Below the pieces are notes generated by a model. That model did not search any database and was not told the DNA's origin. It saw nothing but the letters and a program-made list of their open reading frames with translations. 64,000 nucleotides of DNA from an uncultured Flavobacterium sp. (GTDB lineage Bacteria; Bacteroidota; Bacteroidia; Flavobacteriales; Flavobacteriaceae), in assembly GCA_947632215.1 (NCBI GenBank), contig CANROJ010000004.1, positions 17,188 through 81,187 of the forward strand. Reading direction: 5' to 3'. A program made the position numbers and the translations under genes. Position 1 is the first letter of the stretch; each line of letters starts with the position of its first letter. Below are positions 23,508-33,736 of the stretch, one piece after another.

Positions 23508-26339
23508 TTACTGTGTAACTTGATCGATTAAATAAAAGATAGATTTAAAGTTTTCTTTGGTGTGATTCGACAATCCAATTTCGCAGGTTCTACTAGTGGA
23601 GTAACATCCTTGGGTATTGCTGCTGATTTGTTTTTTAATATCCTTGGTACCAAAGGCATTTAACTCTGGATAAAAGAAGCCTTTGTCTCCAGCGAATCCG
23701 CAGCAATTGGCCTGGAGTACATTTACCTTAGAGCTACATAGATTAGCAAGCTCAAGTAATTTGTCTTGTAAATTATCTTTTTTTACCGAACAAACCGCGA
23801 AAATATCTATTTGCTCCTTGGATTGCTTCACAGGTAAGATAGGCATGACCTTTTCTAGCATAAAAGTAATGGGGTCATATAGTTTTAATGATTGATCTAG
23901 GTTAACTCCATGAAAATGGTGGTAACATGGGCTCATATCAAATATAATGGGTATTTCTCCAAAGTTAGATGTAATGTTTAAAGCATCTTGCAAGTCTTTT
24001 TCAAATTCTTTGGCCTGTTGGGTGTATCCTTTACTTGCAAAAGGCATGGAGCAACAAAGAGAATTAATGTTTTTTGGGTATATAACTTGAAAACCAGCTT
24101 TTTCTAAGATATTTAACGTGGTTTGGACTAAATCTTTGTCCTTTGAAGGATAATCATTGGATTTGCCCATTGTTCTATTAATGCATGAAGCGAAATAGAC
24201 CACCTTAGGCTTATCTTTGTTTAAAGCACTAGGTTTTGAGTTATTTAATTTAGTCTTACAGGCCCCTGGCATAGCTGGGTTCCACTGTGGTAGAGTGTTT
24301 CTAGATAACCCTCTTGCTGCTCTTGAAAGTACAGATAAGTTATTATCACCTATTGTGTTTTGTATAACTTTTAGAGTGCTTAAAGCTAAGCGACCAATTT
24401 TTGTTAATTGAGCTAGGTTGATAGGGGTGGATTTTGTTTTATGGGATTGTTTTAACGCCACACCTTTGGCTCTTTGTGATTTAACATACTCTCCAGTATC
24501 AATAGATACTGGACAAGATAGGGCGCAAAGTCCATCCGTGGCGCAGGTTTGATCCACAAAGTAATCCTTGTATTTTAATAGATTTTGTAATACTAAAGGA
24601 TCGCTATTTGTGTTCTTTAGTCGTTGTATTTCTCTAGCTACTACAATTCTTTGTCTAGGGGATAAGCTTAAGTTATGTGACACGCAATTTGATTCACAAA
24701 AACCACATTCTATACAAGAGTCAATAATTGGATTGGTCTGTTGACAGGGTTTTAGATTTTCTAGGTGTACCTTTGGATTGGCATTAACTATTACTCCTGG
24801 ATTTAGAAGGTTTTTTGGATCAAATATTTTTTTAATAGCCAGGATGATCTCATAGGCTTTTTCACCCCATTGTTTTTCAACAAAGGGTGCCATATTTCTT
24901 CCAGTACCATGTTCAGCTTTTAAAGTACCTTTAAAGCGGTCAATTACAATATCTACCAAGCCTTGCATTAGGTTTTGGTATCTTTTAACTTGTAGTTCAC
25001 TCGAGAAATCTTGAGAGAACACTAGGTGTAAATTACCTTGAAGGGCATGACCAAATAAAACAGCATCATGATATTTATGATCTTTGAAGAGTTTTTGTAG
25101 TGCTAAGGCTCCTTGGGCTAAGTCCTCTACTTTAAAGGCTACATCTTCAATTATACATGTGCTACCTGCCTTTCGAAGAGCTCCTACACTAGGCAAGAGA
25201 CCTTTTCGTGCTTTCCAATAAAAAGCATACAAAGCCGGGTTGCTTGTAAAGGTTATTGGCTCAAGGGTTTGTGTGTTTTTCATGCCTTGCTGAATTACTT
25301 GTTCATTTTGATGTAATTCCTGTTGACTATTTGCTTGGGTCTCTATTAATAGTACGCATGTTTGTTGTGGTAAATCTTTAAAATAAGCAGGAGCTAAAGG
25401 CTCGTTCTCAATGGAGGTAATGCTATTGCGATCCATGAGTTCTACTGCCGAAACAGGAGTGTCTTTTAGAGTATTTACCGCCAAGGCTGCCTGTTCAATG
25501 TCTTTAAAGAACACTAATGCGCAGGATTTAAAAGCATAGTTAATTACAGTATGATAAGTAATATCACTAATAAAGGCCAAAGTTCCCTCGGATCCAATAA
25601 TAAGATGCGATATAATATCGATCGGATCGCTATAGTCAATAAAGGCATTTAAGCTATATCCTATAGTGTTCTTGATTTTAAAATTATCTATAATGGTTTG
25701 CTTTAATACCTGATCGCTTTGAATTTGATTTCTAAGAGTAATAATTTGATTTATTAAATCGTGTTTTTTTTCAATAAAACTCTCTTTACTCTGCGGGTCA
25801 CTAGTATCTAAAATAGTACCGTCTTGTAGTACAATACGAATCTCGGCTAAAGTGTTATAGGTATTGAAATTGGTGCCACAACACATACCACTAGCATTAT
25901 TGGCAGCAATTCCTCCTATCATGGCAGCATTTAAAGAAGCCGGGTCAGGCCCAATCTTGCGTCCCAATGCCTTTAATACTTGATTGGCTTTAGCTCCAGT
26001 AATCCCTGGTTGAAGTTTTATTTGTAGTCCATCTTTTAAAATCTGGTAATTCTGCCAATCTTTTGTAGCCACAACTAAGATAGAGTCCGTTACGCCTTGT
26101 CCCGATAAACTTGTCCCGGCCGCACGAAAACAGACTCCTAAGTTCAGATTATCAGCTAAAAGTAAGCAGCTCCTTACCTGGGTGTCGTTTTTTACAAAAA
26201 CTACTACTTTAGGGACAAGACGATAAAAACTAGCATCGTTACCATAGGCAAGTAACTGTAAAGGATTTGTGATGATTTGTTCTTTGGGTAATTCTAAAGA
26301 TAAACTGCGGACAAACTCTTGATATGGATCCTGTGACAT
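23508..26339 (-). CDS. FAD-binding and (Fe-S)-binding dehydrogenase (D-lactate / 2-hydroxyacid type)
   Basis: A large fused flavin/iron-sulfur enzyme, 943 residues from the ATG at 26339 (MSQDPYQEF). The N-terminal half is a GlcD/D-lactate dehydrogenase-like FAD domain: RAAGTSLSGQGVTDSILV, IGPDPASLNAAMIGGIAANNASGM and the C-terminal FAD-oxidase cap ending LKAEHGTGRNMAPFVE. Next come two cysteine clusters, CIECGFCESNC and CATDGLCALSCPVS, and a GlcF-like part with cysteine-rich CCG segments (ASCINRTMG, LCCSMPFAS, NCCGFAGDKGFF). Such fusions oxidise D-lactate or D-2-hydroxy acids and pass electrons to the respiratory chain. The longer frame begins at an implausible TTG at 26381. The substrate is not determined. 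Confidence 0.88.
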   Translation of the reverse strand: MSQDPYQEFVRSLSLELPKEQIITNPLQLLAYGNDASFYRLVPKVVVFVKNDTQVRSCLLLADNLNLGVCFRAAGTSLSGQGVTDSILVVATKDWQNYQILKDGLQIKLQPGITGAKANQVLKALGRKIGPDPASLNAAMIGGIAANNASGMCCGTNFNTYNTLAEIRIVLQDGTILDTSDPQSKESFIEKKHDLINQIITLRNQIQSDQVLKQTIIDNFKIKNTIGYSLNAFIDYSDPIDIISHLIIGSEGTLAFISDITYHTVINYAFKSCALVFFKDIEQAALAVNTLKDTPVSAVELMDRNSITSIENEPLAPAYFKDLPQQTCVLLIETQANSQQELHQNEQVIQQGMKNTQTLEPITFTSNPALYAFYWKARKGLLPSVGALRKAGSTCIIEDVAFKVEDLAQGALALQKLFKDHKYHDAVLFGHALQGNLHLVFSQDFSSELQVKRYQNLMQGLVDIVIDRFKGTLKAEHGTGRNMAPFVEKQWGEKAYEIILAIKKIFDPKNLLNPGVIVNANPKVHLENLKPCQQTNPIIDSCIECGFCESNCVSHNLSLSPRQRIVVAREIQRLKNTNSDPLVLQNLLKYKDYFVDQTCATDGLCALSCPVSIDTGEYVKSQRAKGVALKQSHKTKSTPINLAQLTKIGRLALSTLKVIQNTIGDNNLSVLSRAARGLSRNTLPQWNPAMPGACKTKLNNSKPSALNKDKPKVVYFASCINRTMGKSNDYPSKDKDLVQTTLNILEKAGFQVIYPKNINSLCCSMPFASKGYTQQAKEFEKDLQDALNITSNFGEIPIIFDMSPCYHHFHGVNLDQSLKLYDPITFMLEKVMPILPVKQSKEQIDIFAVCSVKKDNLQDKLLELANLCSSKVNVLQANCCGFAGDKGFFYPELNAFGTKDIKKQISSNTQGCYSTSRTCEIGLSNHTKENFKSIFYLIDQVTQ

Positions 26340-26523
26340 AACATCAGATTTTAAAGGCAATTTACTAAAGAATTGTTGCAAATACTAAGAGAATGTATTG
26401 TTTTTGTTTAATTAGAATATCTTTTTTGAAGCTTTTTTTATCCTAGTAGTGTATAGGTAAGTAAGGGGATATTATAATTTTTTAATATCAGATAATGCCC
26501 TATCAATACTAAGGGTAAATTAT

Positions 26524-26531
26524 TACATTTG
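26524..26531 (+). promoter_or_regulatory. TAnnTTTG -7 element for pyrD
   Basis: TACATTTG lies 42 bases upstream of the pyrD ATG. Confidence 0.55.
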
Positions 26532-26573
26532 CAGTTCTAAGAATTAACACACAACAACTAATTACACAACAAC

Positions 26574-27596
26574 ATGTATAAAAGCTTCATTCGTCCGATA
26601 CTTTTTAAATTTGATCCAGAAAGCGTACACCATTTTACTTTTAATAGTTTAAAAATATTGAATAAAATTCCGGGTGTATCTGCTTTAATTAGAGCTAATT
26701 GTCAAATAAATGATCCAAGATTAGAAACCGAGGTTTTCGGATTAAAGTTTAAAAATCCAGTAGGACTTGCTGCAGGACTTGATAAAGATGCTAAATTATT
26801 CAGTGAATTAGAAAACTTTGGATTTGGATTTATTGAAATAGGTACATTGACTCCAAAGGGGCAGCCAGGTAATGAGCTTCCAAGACTTTTCCGCCTTAAG
26901 CAAGACCAAGGTTTAATTAATCGAATGGGATTCAACAATGGTGGAGTAGAGCAAGCCGTAGAAAGGCTTCGCAAGAACAAAGGAACTTTGATCGGTGGAA
27001 ATATCGGTAAGAATAAACTAACCGATAATGCCGATGCTATTTTAGACTATAATTATTGTTTCGATGCCTTATTTGACTATGTTGATTATTTTGTTGTCAA
27101 TGTGAGTTCGCCTAATACTCCAAACTTAAGAGCCTTACAAGACAAAGAACCCTTAATGGCTCTTTTAAATGCATTACAAGAAAAAAATAATGCTAAGGCA
27201 AAGCCCAAGCCAATTTTACTTAAAATTGCTCCAGATTTAACCGATGATCAGTTAATGGATATTATAGAAATTGTAACCCAAACTAAGATTGCTGGTGTTA
27301 TTGCTACAAATACAACTATAGCCAGAGAGAATTTAAAGGACCCCAACCAAAGCCAAATGGGTGGGTTAAGTGGTAAGCCTTTGAGTCAAAGAAGTACAGA
27401 GGTGATCCGTTTTCTATCTCAAAAAAGTAATAAAGCTTTTCCTATCATCGGAGTAGGAGGTATTGATTCAGCTCAAGATGCAATGGATAAATTGGAAGCA
27501 GGCGCTAGTCTAATACAACTCTATACAGGATTTATTTATCAAGGTCCGGCTTTAATTAAACAAATTAATCAACGAATTTTACAGGATAAAAAATAA
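26574..27596 (+). CDS. pyrD: Quinone-dependent dihydroorotate dehydrogenase (class 2)
   Basis: A 340-residue membrane-associated flavoenzyme that oxidises dihydroorotate to orotate in pyrimidine synthesis. The N-terminal helix region that binds the membrane and quinone ([21 protein letters not shown]) marks class 2. FMN-domain landmarks are [39 protein letters not shown] and [12 protein letters not shown] with the class 2 catalytic serine. Later come [12 protein letters not shown] and [15 protein letters not shown]. The LysE-type gene follows after 3 bases. Confidence 0.95.
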   Translation: MYKSFIRPILFKFDPESVHHFTFNSLKILNKIPGVSALIRANCQINDPRLETEVFGLKFKNPVGLAAGLDKDAKLFSELENFGFGFIEIGTLTPKGQPGNELPRLFRLKQDQGLINRMGFNNGGVEQAVERLRKNKGTLIGGNIGKNKLTDNADAILDYNYCFDALFDYVDYFVVNVSSPNTPNLRALQDKEPLMALLNALQEKNNAKAKPKPILLKIAPDLTDDQLMDIIEIVTQTKIAGVIATNTTIARENLKDPNQSQMGGLSGKPLSQRSTEVIRFLSQKSNKAFPIIGVGGIDSAQDAMDKLEAGASLIQLYTGFIYQGPALIKQINQRILQDKK

Positions 27597-27599
27597 TCT

Positions 27600-28229
27600 A
27601 TGCCAGATCATATTATCTACGGCTTCTTAATAACTAGTGTTTTACTAGCCATTAGTCCCGGACCAGATGTATTGTTTGTAATTTCTCAAACCGTAACCCA
27701 TGGTCGTAAAGCTGGTTATGCTATTGTTGGAGGATTATTATGTGGACTTGTTATTCACCTTAGTCTTTTTGCTTTTGGTATATCAAATCTTATCCTTTCC
27801 TCGAGCTTAGCTTTTAATATGGTAAAGTTTTTAGGAGGAGCATATCTAATATGGCTTTGCATGGTTATCTGGAAAGACAATAGCGGTATTACCATAGAAA
27901 AGGCCAATTGCGAGTCAGTTAGCGTTATAGGCTTTATGCAAAAAGGTTTTTGGATGAATGTTTTAAATCCCAAGGTAATGATGTTCTTTTTGGGATTGTT
28001 TCCTGGATTCTTGATAACAAATTCGTCTTACTCTATCCAAGAACAAGTATTTGTTCTTGGTGGTATATTTCTATTACAAGCCTTAGTTGTCTTTGGAGGT
28101 ATTACTACATTGGCAGGGTATTTTGCAAATTTTATAACCAGTAGTACCTTATTTTCCAATATTATAAAATGGGTACAAGTAGTACTTTTTGGGACTCTTG
28201 GATTATTTCTTTGGTTTAGCATATTCTAA
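27600..28229 (+). CDS. LysE/RhtB family amino-acid exporter
   Basis: A 209-residue inner-membrane protein with about six helices. The family signature is SPGPDVLFVISQTVTHGRKAG near residue 20, followed by GGAYLIWLC and KGFWMNVLNPKVMMFFLGLFP. Members export amino acids or their analogues such as homoserine or threonine. It starts 3 bases after pyrD and is probably co-transcribed with it, although no functional link is evident. Substrate unknown. Confidence 0.88.
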   Translation: MPDHIIYGFLITSVLLAISPGPDVLFVISQTVTHGRKAGYAIVGGLLCGLVIHLSLFAFGISNLILSSSLAFNMVKFLGGAYLIWLCMVIWKDNSGITIEKANCESVSVIGFMQKGFWMNVLNPKVMMFFLGLFPGFLITNSSYSIQEQVFVLGGIFLLQALVVFGGITTLAGYFANFITSSTLFSNIIKWVQVVLFGTLGLFLWFSIF

Positions 28230-28341
28230 GGATACTAACTAATTTTTTTTAGTCTTCAGCTTTAAAAGAGTCTTTTTTGCAATAGTAGTAACTAGCCATA
28301 AAAATAAAAGCTTTGTATTGGTTAATTCTAAAGAATTCTTT

Positions 28342-28349
28342 TATATTTG
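28342..28349 (+). promoter_or_regulatory. TAnnTTTG -7 element for HMG-CoA lyase
   Basis: TATATTTG ends 5 bases before the ATG at 28355, with TTG at 28318-28320 giving a 21-base spacing for a -33 element. If used, the mRNA would have almost no leader. Confidence 0.45.
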
Positions 28350-28354
28350 AAAGT

Positions 28355-29221
28355 ATGCAAGCAACCGTTAAAATTATCGAATGTCCCCGCGATGCTATGC
28401 AGGGCATAAAGATGTTTATTCCAACATCTGCTAAAATTCAATACATCCAGTCATTGCTTAGGGTTGGGTTTGATAGTATTGATTTTGGTAGTTTTGTCTC
28501 ACCTAAAGCTATTCCTCAAATGCAAGATACTCAGGAAGTTTTACAGGGCTTAGATCTTAGTAGAACGCAGAGTAAATTATTGGCTATTATTGCCAATACC
28601 AGAGGAGCTCAAAGTGCTGCTGTTAATAAAGAAATAGAATATTTAGGCTTTCCTTTTTCTATTTCGGAGAACTTTCAGATGAGAAATACCCATAAGACAA
28701 TAGCAGATTCTTTGGTTACTTTACAGGAGATTTTAAATATTGCTGCTAAATACCAAAAGAAAGTAGTGGTGTATTTGTCCATGGGCTTTGGAAATCCTTA
28801 TGGAGATCCTTGGAGTGTAGAGATTGTTGCTCAGTGGACACAACGCTTGTCTGAAATGGGGGTTTCAATTGTTTCATTGTCCGATACCGTTGGCTCTTCC
28901 ACGCCAGAGGTAATCGATTACTTATTTTCTGAATTAATACCCGCTTATCCAAATATTGAATTTGGAGCACATTTACACACTACTAAAGATACTTGGTTTG
29001 AGAAGGTAGACGCTGCTTATAAGGCGGGCTGTGTACGCTTTGACGGTGCTATTAAAGGCTATGGTGGTTGTCCTATGGCTAAAGACGAGTTGACAGGAAA
29101 TATGCCAACTGAAAAGCTTTTGAGTTATTTTACAGCAAATAAAGTAGTTACAAATTTAAATGCAATGTCTTTCGAGAGTTCTTATAACGAAGCGTTAAAA
29201 ATATTTAATTTTTATCATTAG
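28355..29221 (+). CDS. Hydroxymethylglutaryl-CoA lyase
   Basis: A 288-residue TIM-barrel enzyme that splits HMG-CoA into acetyl-CoA and acetoacetate in leucine breakdown. The metal-binding N-terminal strand is VKIIECPRDAMQGIK. Also visible are FVSPKAIPQM, VYLSMGFGNPYGDPW, SLSDTVGSSTPE, the metal-site histidines in FGAHLHTTKD, and the active-site loop GYGGCPMAKDELTGN with its catalytic cysteine. The ATG at 28355 is used because the conserved start VKIIECPRD follows within five codons. The frame extended to 28313 begins upstream of the promoter element. Confidence 0.9.
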   Translation: MQATVKIIECPRDAMQGIKMFIPTSAKIQYIQSLLRVGFDSIDFGSFVSPKAIPQMQDTQEVLQGLDLSRTQSKLLAIIANTRGAQSAAVNKEIEYLGFPFSISENFQMRNTHKTIADSLVTLQEILNIAAKYQKKVVVYLSMGFGNPYGDPWSVEIVAQWTQRLSEMGVSIVSLSDTVGSSTPEVIDYLFSELIPAYPNIEFGAHLHTTKDTWFEKVDAAYKAGCVRFDGAIKGYGGCPMAKDELTGNMPTEKLLSYFTANKVVTNLNAMSFESSYNEALKIFNFYH

Positions 29222-29246
29222 CCTTTTTTAAGTCATATAAAAAAAC

Positions 29247-29254
29247 TAAATTTG
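29247..29254 (+). promoter_or_regulatory. TAnnTTTG -7 element for guaB
   Basis: TAAATTTG lies 24 bases upstream of the ATG at 29279 and overlaps the alternative start of the longer frame (29252), which is therefore rejected. Confidence 0.6.
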
Positions 29255-29278
29255 TGTGCAATTCAACTACAATTGCAC

Positions 29279-30751
29279 ATGAAAGCACATACGGGAAAAA
29301 TCATCGGTCAAGGATTAACTTACGATGACGTTCTATTAGTTCCAAACTATTCGGAAGTACTGCCAAGAGAGGTAAGTTTAAAAACAAAATTTTCAAGAAA
29401 CATTACGTTAAATGTTCCAATTGTATCTGCAGCGATGGATACAGTTACGGAAAGTGATATGGCTATTGCTATGGCTAGAGAAGGTGGTATCGGTGTGATT
29501 CACAAGAACATGACCACAGAGGAGCAAGCCAAAGAGGTGCGTAAAGTGAAAAGAGCAGAGTCTGGAATGATTATGGATCCTGTTACTCTACCTTTAACTG
29601 CAACGGTTGGTGATGCTAAAAATGCAATGACAGAAAATAACATTGGAGGAATTCCAATTGTGGATGACAAAGGAATTTTAAAAGGTATTATCACTAATAG
29701 AGATATGCGTTTTGAAAAAGAATTTTCAAGACCTATTACACAAGTGATGACTAAGGAAAACTTAGTAACTGCTAAAAAAGGAACTACCTTACCGGAAGCT
29801 GAAGAGATTTTAAAAGAAAATAAGATTGAAAAATTACCTGTAGTAGATACAGATAATACTTTAGTAGGCTTAATTACCTTCCGCGATATTACAAAACTTA
29901 CTTTAAAACCTAACGCCAATAAAGATAAATATGGTCGATTAAGAGTTGCTGCTGCTTTAGGAGTAACTGCTGATGCTGTGGATAGAGCCAGCGCTTTAGT
30001 GCAAGCAGGTGTTGACGCCTTAATTATCGATACAGCACATGGTCACTCTCAAGGAGTGATTGGTGTTTTAAAGCAAGTCAAAGCTGCTTTCCCTGAAATT
30101 GATGTGGTTGTTGGTAATATTGCTACTCCAGAGGCTGCATTATTCTTAGTAGAAAATGGAGCAGATGCAGTCAAAGTTGGTATTGGACCAGGGTCTATTT
30201 GTACTACAAGAGTAGTGGCAGGAGTAGGGTTTCCTCAATTCTCTGCTGTTATGGAAGTGGCAGCTGCCTTAAAAGGAACTGGAGTTCCTGTAATTGGTGA
30301 TGGTGGACTTCGTTATACTGGAGATATTCCTAAAGCTATTGGAGCAGGAGCAGACTGCGTTATGCTTGGATCTATGTTAGCAGGTACTAAAGAATCACCA
30401 GGAGAAACAATCATTTTCGAAGGAAGAAAGTTCAAAGCTTATCGTGGTATGGGATCTGTTGCTGCGATGAAGCAAGGATCTAAAGATCGTTATTTTCAAG
30501 ATGTAGAAGATGATGTAAAGAAACTTGTTCCAGAGGGAATCGAAGGAAGAGTAGCCTATAAAGGTGAGTTAAACGAAAGTATGTTACAATTCATCGGAGG
30601 ACTTAGAGCTGGTATGGGATACTGTGGTGCCAAAGATATTCCTACTTTACAAGAAGTAGCTCGTTTTGTTCAATTAACTGCTTCAGGTATTGGAGAGAGT
30701 CATCCTCACAATATTACCATTACTAAATCAGCACCTAACTATTCTAGATAA
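29279..30751 (+). CDS. guaB: Inosine-5'-monophosphate dehydrogenase
   Basis: A 490-residue enzyme that converts IMP to XMP with NAD, the committed step to guanine nucleotides. The barrel start [18 protein letters not shown] is followed by two CBS domains (about residues 95-205: [20 protein letters not shown] and [20 protein letters not shown]). The rest of the barrel carries [17 protein letters not shown] with the catalytic cysteine, [31 protein letters not shown] and the flap ending [14 protein letters not shown]. Full family length. A strong terminator follows. Confidence 0.96.
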   Translation: MKAHTGKIIGQGLTYDDVLLVPNYSEVLPREVSLKTKFSRNITLNVPIVSAAMDTVTESDMAIAMAREGGIGVIHKNMTTEEQAKEVRKVKRAESGMIMDPVTLPLTATVGDAKNAMTENNIGGIPIVDDKGILKGIITNRDMRFEKEFSRPITQVMTKENLVTAKKGTTLPEAEEILKENKIEKLPVVDTDNTLVGLITFRDITKLTLKPNANKDKYGRLRVAAALGVTADAVDRASALVQAGVDALIIDTAHGHSQGVIGVLKQVKAAFPEIDVVVGNIATPEAALFLVENGADAVKVGIGPGSICTTRVVAGVGFPQFSAVMEVAAALKGTGVPVIGDGGLRYTGDIPKAIGAGADCVMLGSMLAGTKESPGETIIFEGRKFKAYRGMGSVAAMKQGSKDRYFQDVEDDVKKLVPEGIEGRVAYKGELNESMLQFIGGLRAGMGYCGAKDIPTLQEVARFVQLTASGIGESHPHNITITKSAPNYSR

Positions 30752-30801
30752 TATAAGGTACAATATATAGTTGTTGTAAAACAATAGTATACTAAAATTA
30801 T

Positions 30802-30842
30802 AAAATCCCCTTTGTGAACATGGTTCGCAAAGGGGATTTTTC
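30802..30842. terminator. Terminator between guaB and nhaC
   Basis: AAAATCCCCTTTGTGAAC pairs with GTTCGCAAAGGGGATTTT, with T residues at both ends. It can end transcripts from both sides. Confidence 0.9.
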
Positions 30843-30913
30843 ATTGCTTGTATATTTTAAGTGAATTACACCACCTTAGGGTGTAATTTGATTTGCAAAA
30901 TAACATTGCTACT

Positions 30914-32382
30914 CTATTGAGCTTTTAATTCACCGGGTTGGTCACTGTTAAAAAGTCTCTTTATTTTTATCGAGAAAGCCACAAATATTAATGTCATAAT
31001 AGGACTTATAATATTGAAGAAGGCATAGGGAAGATAGGCTAGGGTTTCTACCCCTAGACCCCCTGCATTATAGGCTCCACAAGTAGTCCAGGGAATTAAT
31101 ACTGAGCTAAGTGTTCCTCCATCTTCTAGGGTTCTACTAAGATTTTCTGGAGCTAAACCTCTTTTGCGATATTCTTTGGCAAACATTTTTCCAGGAATAA
31201 CAATAGATAAATATTGTTCTGAGGCTGTAATATTTACAGCTATACAACTAGCTACTGTACTTGCAACGAGTCCAAAGGTGTTTTTAGCAAACACAAGAAG
31301 AGATTTAGTTACTTTTTTTAATGCTCCGATGGACTCCATAACTCCACCAAAAAACATAGCACAAAGGATTAACCATACCGTATTAAGCATACTTTTCATA
31401 CCACCAGCTTCAAAAAGACTGTTTAAACTTTGCATGGGAGATATAATGGCAGTATCACTTGTGATGGCGTTCATGATTCCTTTATAGGCTGTGATAAAGT
31501 CAAGTGTATTACCTCCAGCAACTTTAGCTAGAATATTAGGTTGAAAGATTAGAGCAAAGATTGCACCCAACAGAGTACCAAAGAGTAGAGCCATAATAGG
31601 TTTTACTTTCATTAAAATGCAAAAAATAACCATTACCGGTACTAAAAAAAGCCAGCCCGAGATAGTAAAGGTTTGATCTATTGCATGAAGAGTTTCACTA
31701 ATATCAATGCTTGTAGGTGTTTGGATATTAAAGGATAATATGGTAAATGCAATTAGTGTGACTATGTAGGTTGGTACTGTGGTGTAAAGCATATATCTAA
31801 TATGAGAGAATAGATCTGTGCCAGAAACTGCAGCAGCTAGGTTTGTAGTGTCTGACAATGGAGAGAGTTTATCTCCAAAGTAGGCTCCAGATATAATAGC
31901 TCCCGCGCTTATCGCAGGGTTAATACCCATTGTATTTCCAATACCAATTAAAGCAATACCAACGGTGGCTCAAGTGGTCCAAGAACTTCCGGTAGAAACG
32001 GAAATAATAGAACAAATAATTACGCACGAGGGCAGAAATATCACAGGGTTTAATATCTGAAGGCCATAGTATATTATTGTTGGAATTACTCCTGAGAGTA
32101 ACCATGTACCAGATAAGCTACCAACTAAAAGTAGTATAAAAATAGCTCCTGAGGTGTCTTTTATGTTCTTTGCAACTTTATTGAGCATCTTGTCATAGGG
32201 AATTCTATTATAGAGTCCAATGAAGATTGCTACTAGACCTGCTAAAAGTAGGATGAATTGGTTACTACACCAATGGAATCCGCATTGTAAACAAAGACGT
32301 TGAAGCCTAATAATGCGATTAAAAATACCATTGGGGTTAACGCTTGTAAAAGAGTTATCTTCTTTGTGTTTGAGATTGCCAT
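30914..32382 (-). pseudogene. nhaC: Na+/H+ antiporter NhaC, broken by a deletion and a nonsense codon
   Basis: The full coding sequence can be followed on the minus strand from ATG at 32380-32382 (MAISNTKKITLLQALTPMVF) to the stop at 30914. After NADSIG the frame is lost: the DNA reads GGTGTAGTAACCAA, where a G appears missing from GGTGGTAGTAACCAA (about 32262-32270). The frame of SNQFILLLAGLVAIF is then open until TGA at 31970-31972, within the conserved STGSSWTT-x-ATVGIALIGIG. There NhaC proteins usually have a serine codon, so a TCA to TGA change would explain it. The remainder, including AGAYFGDKLSPLSDTTNLAAA and the later half, is open (MGINPAI... from 31930). The gene would have exchanged sodium or other ions for protons across the inner membrane. 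Two independent lesions argue against one sequencing error. Confidence 0.85.
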
Positions 32383-32550
32383 TAGTCAAAATAAAAATTA
32401 TTCATAGAGGCGAAAATTACGTTTTATTTGGCTGAAAAGTGTATTTTGTATGATAAAATATGCACAATATTTTAGCAGTACTTTTTAAATATTCTTTGTA
32501 TAAAGGAGGTATTGTTGGTTTATATGTGTAAAAATATAGGGTAAAGGTAA

Positions 32551-32580
32551 GAAAAAAGAGCTGAATTAATTCAGCTCTTT
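32551..32580 (-). terminator. Terminator after the first small lipoprotein gene
   Basis: On the minus strand AAAGAGCTGAATT and AATTCAGCTCTTT form a loopless perfect inverted repeat followed by T residues. Confidence 0.8.
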
Positions 32581-32600
32581 CTCTTTTACTATATAGGAAG

Positions 32601-33059
32601 TTATATTGTAGCTTGTGGGTCTCTTGGGGGACCAATTTTCTTATACATTATAACTACTTCTGTTTCTTTGTTATTAATTATAATCTTTGTGGCAATCTCC
32701 AGGTAGTTGTTAGATATTTGTAGTATATATCTTTCGTATTTAAAAGCAGGGAAACTAATTACATCTAAACTATATATACCATTGTAAGTTTTCTCTTCCA
32801 TAGTTTTACTTTGATACTGAATAAGCTCTGCGCTGTTTTGGGTATCTAAGTATATTTCTAGAATTTCTGGCTTGTAGTACTCTTCTAAATCAAGATAAGG
32901 ATGAGTTACTTTTCTATTGTCTTTCATGTAGGAAATGTCGGTTGCTTCCCATTTTCCAAAGGCTGATGCCGTTTCTCCTCCTTCATTACTGCTATCACTA
33001 CAGTTGATTAATAATAAAGAGCTTACTAAGAGTAAGGTTAAGGATAATAATTTTTTCAT
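32601..33059 (-). CDS. Small lipoprotein, paralogue of the next gene
   Basis: A 152-residue lipoprotein: signal LTLLLVSSLLLINCSDSS with lipobox Cys at about residue 20, then an acidic Ser/Gly linker. A domain starting FGKWEATDISYMKDNRKVTH follows, with LEIYLDTQNSAELIQYQ and YILQISNNYLEIATKI. The order (short G-x-W-E strand, then repeated beta strands ending in a single late strand) suggests a lipocalin-like small barrel. It shares the FxGxWE-x-x-x-x-SY start with the neighbouring lipoprotein, so the two look like diverged duplicates. Function unknown; it has its own terminator. Confidence 0.75.
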   Translation of the reverse strand: MKKLLSLTLLLVSSLLLINCSDSSNEGGETASAFGKWEATDISYMKDNRKVTHPYLDLEEYYKPEILEIYLDTQNSAELIQYQSKTMEEKTYNGIYSLDVISFPAFKYERYILQISNNYLEIATKIIINNKETEVVIMYKKIGPPRDPQATI

Positions 33060-33176
33060 TTTTAGTTTTAATTTTGGTAGGGCTAATATAGAAAAACAAA
33101 TTGAAAAAATAATAAGTATTAGACTACTTTAATCAAGAGTATTTTTTAAGTAATGCAAATAGTAGAGGCTAAAATA

Positions 33177-33212
33177 AAAAAAGCCACTCTTTTTTAAAGA
33201 ATGGCTTTTATT
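33177..33212 (-). terminator. Terminator after the second small lipoprotein gene
   Basis: On the minus strand AAAAGCCATTCTTT pairs with AAAGAGTGGCTTTT (one mismatch), followed by T residues. Confidence 0.8.
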
Positions 33213-33235
33213 TGTATTTTATTACTTTAACTGAC

Positions 33236-33700
33236 CTATTGTATTTTATTGTAAGATACAGTTATATCTAAAGTAGTTCCGAAATGGGTAAATGGATAGA
33301 TTGAGAGTAAAGTAGTTTTATCTGTTAAGATATAGCTTCTTTTTATTGCTTCAAAAGTTGCTGTATTATCTTTATCAATTTCAGAAGTTACCGCAGGTAT
33401 CTCTTCACCTCTACCTGTGAACTGTACTAGAGTAGCATAGTATTTATCTGTATTTGTATTATAGCTAATAGTAATAATCTCTCTTACTATACGATCTGGA
33501 TTAGTTACTGGTGGCATTTCTGAAAACTTATAAGTATGCGTGCTTCCACCAAAATCATAAGATAGCTCATTTGTTTCCCACTGACCAATGAAATCATTAA
33601 GTTTGTTTTCTTGACGATAAACACTATCATCACTACTTGAACAACTAGTTACCCCTACAAAAAGAGTTAGAATTAAACTCCAAGTTAAAAATTTTCTCAT
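33236..33700 (-). CDS. Small lipoprotein, paralogue of the previous gene
   Basis: A 154-residue lipoprotein with lipobox GVTSCSSSDD (Cys at about residue 20). The mature domain begins FIGQWETNELSYDFGGSTHT and continues IVREIITISYNTNTDKYYAT and TFEAIKRSYILTDKTTLL. The length, lipobox position and GxWExxxxSY opening match the next lipoprotein downstream (32601-33059), which supports an old tandem duplication. Between them is a terminator, so each is transcribed separately. Function unknown. Confidence 0.75.
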   Translation of the reverse strand: MRKFLTWSLILTLFVGVTSCSSSDDSVYRQENKLNDFIGQWETNELSYDFGGSTHTYKFSEMPPVTNPDRIVREIITISYNTNTDKYYATLVQFTGRGEEIPAVTSEIDKDNTATFEAIKRSYILTDKTTLLSIYPFTHFGTTLDITVSYNKIQ

Positions 33701-33736
33701 ATTATTGATAATTATTATTTTGTTTTAAAATATTTA

